DNA of 64,000 nucleotides from Thalassomonas haliotis (GTDB lineage Bacteria; Pseudomonadota; Gammaproteobacteria; Enterobacterales; Alteromonadaceae): NCBI RefSeq assembly GCF_028657945.1, contig NZ_CP059693.1, positions 5,022,001 to 5,086,000 of the forward strand, read 5' to 3'. Shown piece by piece: positions 60,484 to 64,000 of this stretch (position 1 is its first letter; each line of letters starts with the position of its first letter). The notes under the pieces were generated by a model. It saw only the letters and a program-made list of their open reading frames with translations, ran no database searches and was not told where the DNA came from. The position numbers and the translations under genes were made by a program.

Positions 60484-63400
60484 CTATCCGTTAAGGCCCA
60501 GCTCATTTTCCGTCGGCAGGGTATTAGCCAGCGGACGGTTGCCGGTGAGGGCAAAGTTACGGGCCGCCGCGATCAGGTTCAGGCGATGGTTATCCCAGTT
60601 ATGCACTGAGTCGATATCCCGCAGGATCTCATGTACCCTGAGCTGATCTTCCACTATCACCCGCTGCACTAAATCGTCCACCAGATAAGCCCTGAGGTTG
60701 CGGATCAATCCGCGGTAAACCGCATCCCGGTCACGAATAGCCACTTCCTGATAGCCCACCACGGGACGGAAGCTGTTTTCTATTGCCCCGATATTGTCAA
60801 TAATATACTGCAAACGCGTGGTATTGCCCTGCACTATCAGGTTTTGCTGATTGGCATAAACCGACAACGCCGCCCGTAAGTTATCTGTGGTTTTCTGCTG
60901 ACTATTAACAAAATAACTCAATATCGCATGATAAAAACAGTTGCCGTCACGCGGCATATTGCTCAGGCTGCCGTCGGGTTCGCGCACCCAGTAATGGTTG
61001 CCTATTTTTGCCAGGGTCAAGATTAACGGAGCAGGTCCTGTCAGGGCCTGGGGCACACCGGCAAGGTTTAACGGCTGCATCGGGGCAAACGGCGCATGGC
61101 TGTAATCCTGTCCCAGGCGCTGGTCGAAACGGTGCACTTGCCTTAACCTGCCAAGCAGCACATCTTCCGGACTTGCCGCCGAAGCCACTTCAATCGGGAA
61201 ACCTAACATCTGAGACATCAGCAGCGGCGCGATATCGCCGCCGATATTCGACCAGCTCTTATCCCGGGCAATATCGAGGATCGCCTGCGCCGCCGTGGTG
61301 TTGGCATAAACCACAGGTTTGGAAAAGTCGCTTTTTGAAATCGACGAGTAGGATATCGGCGCCTTGTAGGTATTCAGGCTCGAATAGATATTAACGTCGC
61401 CGCTGCCGATATCTATGCGCTGCGGCGGGAAGCGGGTCACGGTATTTTTATATTCCACCCTGTGATGATCCAGCCAGTGCATCTGAAAGAAGCTGGCGGT
61501 GTAGGCAATTTTCAAATCCATATGTTTAATGGCTTCCGGCGCCAGTAAGATACGGTAAATCCCGTCCTGACCGATAAACTCGGCGCTGCTGAGATGGTTA
61601 AAGGTCAAGAGCAGCTGCTTCTGGTAGCTGTTGACGTTTGCCGTGTCTATAATTTCATTTACCTGCTGGCGGTCCTGTTGCAGCTTACGCTCAAGAGTTT
61701 GTTTATCGAGATTTTCCTGATCAAAAACATGCACCAGCTGTTTACGGGTACCTGAGATAGACAGGCGCAGCGTTCTCAGCCTTTTGGTAATTTCCTGTTC
61801 ATTCACTTCAAACACTTTCGCGCCGCGGTAGGCTTCTTTTTCATCGCGTTTTTCGATAAAACGTATCACGATCGGCAGATCAAAACCGGCATAATAGAGC
61901 TGGACACTGGGCAGCGCGGTCACATCCTCCTTATCGAAGGGGATATATTCCTTGGCCAGGCAGCCGGGCATAGCTTTATTCAATGCCTGGATAAGCTTAG
62001 CCACCGCCTCTTTATCTTCGCTGATGGCAAACAGCTCAACAAAAGGGTAGTGATAATCAAACAAACCTTTACCGGTAATGCTCTTCATATGGATCATCGA
62101 GCTTAACAGGCCGCAGAAAGTACAAGTTTCCACAAAAGGCAACTCCTCTACAGTTTGCCTTAACCGGTTAACAATTGAGATATCTTTGCTTGATTTTGCC
62201 TTGTCGAGAAACTCCAGCTGCACCTTAAACTGCTTGTGCACATCCTCGTAGAGCTTCATAAAGCCGAGCATGTTTTTCGCTTTTTCATAATTGCGATCGC
62301 CATTTTTGCTGTCTTTATTTTTCACTTCCCTGATCAGGATATCATCATAGCTATCGCTGGAGCTGGCATCCGGATTTTTATGCGCCAGCTCACCCCAGTT
62401 ATCCTCTAAGGTGGCAGCAATGTCCTGACCTATCAGCTGCTCGATATCCACCGACTTCAATAATGTAAATTCCGCCAGCGCAGGACCGATACTTTTCCAT
62501 AAATAGTCGTCCTGGATCACATTAAACAAGTCCACCACCAGCGGCGTTAAAAACCCCAATCCAGGCTCTAACTCCGACTTATTGCTTTCCTTCAGGGCAT
62601 TAAAGGCCTTTTTAAAGTTGTCTGAGGTGATCTTCTGCTCCAGCGCCTTCATTTGCGTCTGCTCAACACTGCTTGTGTAACTTTTATAAATGGCTTCCAC
62701 CGCATTACAGCCGCGCATGACACGTTTATAAAACTTATGGGGCGAGCCGCTCATATTACCGAAGACTTCGAGGATCAGGAGTACGTTTTCGTTAAGCTGA
62801 TAACGCCAGTCGGGCACATTCACCCACAGGGCATTGTGTCCTTTCCCCGGCTGATACAACAAGGGCATGGTTTTAACCTGCATCCACTGCTGTATGGTTT
62901 CATAGGAGTCCCGCCTTGGGATACTGATATCAAGCAGCTCGCCCCTGAACTTGACGATATTGCGGCTGTCGATCACCTTCTGCTCTTTGCCTAAGGCATA
63001 TTCGCCGTCTTCGAGCAACTTAGGGGTACCGTCCGAGTGATAATCCTTGGTACGGTAGCGCACCACTACCCGGTAGAGTAAAAATTTCGAAATTGAGGTA
63101 TTGATCAAAATCGAACTGGAATAGGGATTTTCATTGGCGGTCTGGTTAACATCCATGGCCATAGGCGCCGGCGGGAAGTAGGCATTGTAGAAGACTTCAT
63201 CCTGATGTAATCCCTGCTGTTCCAACACCTTTAAAATAGAACCTGAGATCTCGGGGATCATCATGGCATTATCAAAATGGTTCAACGGATGCAGCAGCGC
63301 CATACCGGAATTAAAGACAATATTGCTTTGTATGCCCTTTTCCAGCGCCAGGTTAAGAATGTATTCCTGCCTTTTCGGCTTAACCTTTTCAGGTTCAACC

Positions 63401-63996
63401 TCCTGCACCACAGACTCCTGCTGCAAAGAACTTTGCTTGGCCAAGGATGTTGTATCAATATCTTCAGACTCCTGCTTTTTCTCCGGTGCTTTGCTGTCCT
63501 TTTCTTGCCCCGGGACAGGTCCCCGGCTCATGGTAAATTTCAGCGTCGGGTAATCGAAGATCTTATTTTCAATCAGCTTGCCTTTAAACAGCTTCAACCC
63601 CTTTTGCTGAAAGTCATCCAGCTCCTTGCGGTTGCAGGTAAGAAACGCCTCCCAGTCCTGCTGAAATCTGGGCATATATTCTTCTTTGAGGTAACCGTGT
63701 ACCTCGGATAAAATCTGGTACCAACGGTACACAGGCAAGTTGGGGTTGATAATGATCTGGTTGTCAAAATCACTCCATTTTGTCGGCTCGATACCCGAGA
63801 CCACTTTTTTCATGATATTCAGCGACGAGCCACCTTTGATAAAGACACGGATATCGTCACCGTAGCTTTCTTCCAGATGTTTGATCAGCTTGGCAATTTT
63901 GCTTAAAAGAAAGCATCTTACCTCAGGTATGTTATTAAAATTCTCAGTCAGGGTATCGTCTATTTCCCGCTGAAATGCCGTTCTGCCTTTAGCCAT
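60484..63996 (-). CDS. Large protein with nucleotidyltransferase-like N-terminus and OTU-protease-like C-terminus
   Basis: 1170 residues, apparently complete, starting with ATG at 63996 near the window edge. Residues 53-80 (IKGGSSL … SDFDNQI) match the GG[S/G]…DxD core of DNA-polymerase-beta-type nucleotidyltransferases (Gly55, Gly56, Ser57; Asp76, Asp78). A Gln/Glu/Lys-rich linker (about 165-215) follows. Most of the middle is unrecognised and mainly helical. At 1012-1050, MPRDGNCFYHAILSYF and TDNLRAALSVYANQQN match the catalytic Cys region of OTU cysteine proteases (Cys1020), but the distal catalytic His region is unclear (HNWDNHRLN). There is no signal peptide. It could be an effector secreted by a type III/IV/VI system or a toxin acting in a host; neither is shown. 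Confidence 0.65.
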   Translation of the reverse strand: MAKGRTAFQREIDDTLTENFNNIPEVRCFLLSKIAKLIKHLEESYGDDIRVFIKGGSSLNIMKKVVSGIEPTKWSDFDNQIIINPNLPVYRWYQILSEVHGYLKEEYMPRFQQDWEAFLTCNRKELDDFQQKGLKLFKGKLIENKIFDYPTLKFTMSRGPVPGQEKDSKAPEKKQESEDIDTTSLAKQSSLQQESVVQEVEPEKVKPKRQEYILNLALEKGIQSNIVFNSGMALLHPLNHFDNAMMIPEISGSILKVLEQQGLHQDEVFYNAYFPPAPMAMDVNQTANENPYSSSILINTSISKFLLYRVVVRYRTKDYHSDGTPKLLEDGEYALGKEQKVIDSRNIVKFRGELLDISIPRRDSYETIQQWMQVKTMPLLYQPGKGHNALWVNVPDWRYQLNENVLLILEVFGNMSGSPHKFYKRVMRGCNAVEAIYKSYTSSVEQTQMKALEQKITSDNFKKAFNALKESNKSELEPGLGFLTPLVVDLFNVIQDDYLWKSIGPALAEFTLLKSVDIEQLIGQDIAATLEDNWGELAHKNPDASSSDSYDDILIREVKNKDSKNGDRNYEKAKNMLGFMKLYEDVHKQFKVQLEFLDKAKSSKDISIVNRLRQTVEELPFVETCTFCGLLSSMIHMKSITGKGLFDYHYPFVELFAISEDKEAVAKLIQALNKAMPGCLAKEYIPFDKEDVTALPSVQLYYAGFDLPIVIRFIEKRDEKEAYRGAKVFEVNEQEITKRLRTLRLSISGTRKQLVHVFDQENLDKQTLERKLQQDRQQVNEIIDTANVNSYQKQLLLTFNHLSSAEFIGQDGIYRILLAPEAIKHMDLKIAYTASFFQMHWLDHHRVEYKNTVTRFPPQRIDIGSGDVNIYSSLNTYKAPISYSSISKSDFSKPVVYANTTAAQAILDIARDKSWSNIGGDIAPLLMSQMLGFPIEVASAASPEDVLLGRLRQVHRFDQRLGQDYSHAPFAPMQPLNLAGVPQALTGPAPLILTLAKIGNHYWVREPDGSLSNMPRDGNCFYHAILSYFVNSQQKTTDNLRAALSVYANQQNLIVQGNTTRLQYIIDNIGAIENSFRPVVGYQEVAIRDRDAVYRGLIRNLRAYLVDDLVQRVIVEDQLRVHEILRDIDSVHNWDNHRLNLIAAARNFALTGNRPLANTLPTENELGLNG

Positions 63997-64000
63997 AGCT

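Overview
The window looks like chromosomal DNA of a marine gammaproteobacterium, most likely from the Alteromonadales and close to Thalassomonas/Colwelliaceae. This is inferred from the gene set: a TonB receptor next to a flavin halogenase, a Tsx/OmpK channel, a secreted reprolysin-type protease with a GlyGly-CTERM-like tail, a DUF4785 protein, OprB-like and DcaP-like porins, and many periplasmic redox proteins. No rRNA, tRNA, IS element, integrase or CRISPR array was seen.

Layout. 1-12.3 kb is metabolic and surface genes: a tryptophan-halogenase-like gene cut by the left edge, its TonB receptor, a LysE exporter, a tautomerase, a VOC protein, a secreted sphingomyelinase, a membrane acyltransferase-like protein, YedK and threonine aldolase. 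12.3-18.7 kb is periplasmic redox: a ccdA/tlpA/redoxin/redoxin operon, a CadC-like membrane regulator with TPRs, and a DsbC-like isomerase. 18.9-27.8 kb holds a chemoreceptor, a Tsx-like channel, the secreted protease with a coupled lipoprotein, and a lipase-like hydrolase with a DUF4785 partner.

28.5-37.4 kb is the most striking region: an R-body (refractile body, reb) locus. Two paralogous regulators fuse a degenerate NtrC-type AAA+ domain to an AraC-type DNA-binding domain. They are followed by at least ten small same-strand genes. Five encode full-length RebB paralogues, three encode shorter RebB-like proteins, and the rest are two paralogous accessory proteins and one coiled-coil protein. 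One short RebB-like gene (36093-36275) runs into a 125-bp tandem array. Each unit is a complete 41-codon mini-gene whose start codon overlaps the previous stop (TGATG) and whose Shine-Dalgarno lies inside the end of the previous mini-gene. All base differences between units inside the reading frames are synonymous. Hairpins or terminators sit between several of the reb genes, as expected if transcript levels are graded. A decayed copy of one accessory gene lies downstream.

37.5-48.7 kb carries many unrecognised small proteins, a prohibitin-like SPFH protein, an EAL-domain protein, an OprB-like porin, a pesticin/T4-lysozyme-like protein without a signal peptide, a hairpin-rich stretch without a convincing gene, a hemerythrin and a protein resembling ADP-ribosyltransferases. 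48.8-58 kb is a co-directional group that reads as one sensing and uptake unit: a DcaP-like porin, a Cache sensor fused to what looks like a pentameric ligand-gated ion channel, a purple-acid-type phosphoesterase, an SLC13 transporter with an N-terminal cyclic-nucleotide-binding domain, and an ABC-type substrate-binding protein. The right edge carries a 1170-residue protein with an N-terminal nucleotidyltransferase-like motif and a C-terminal OTU-protease-like motif, which may be an effector or toxin.
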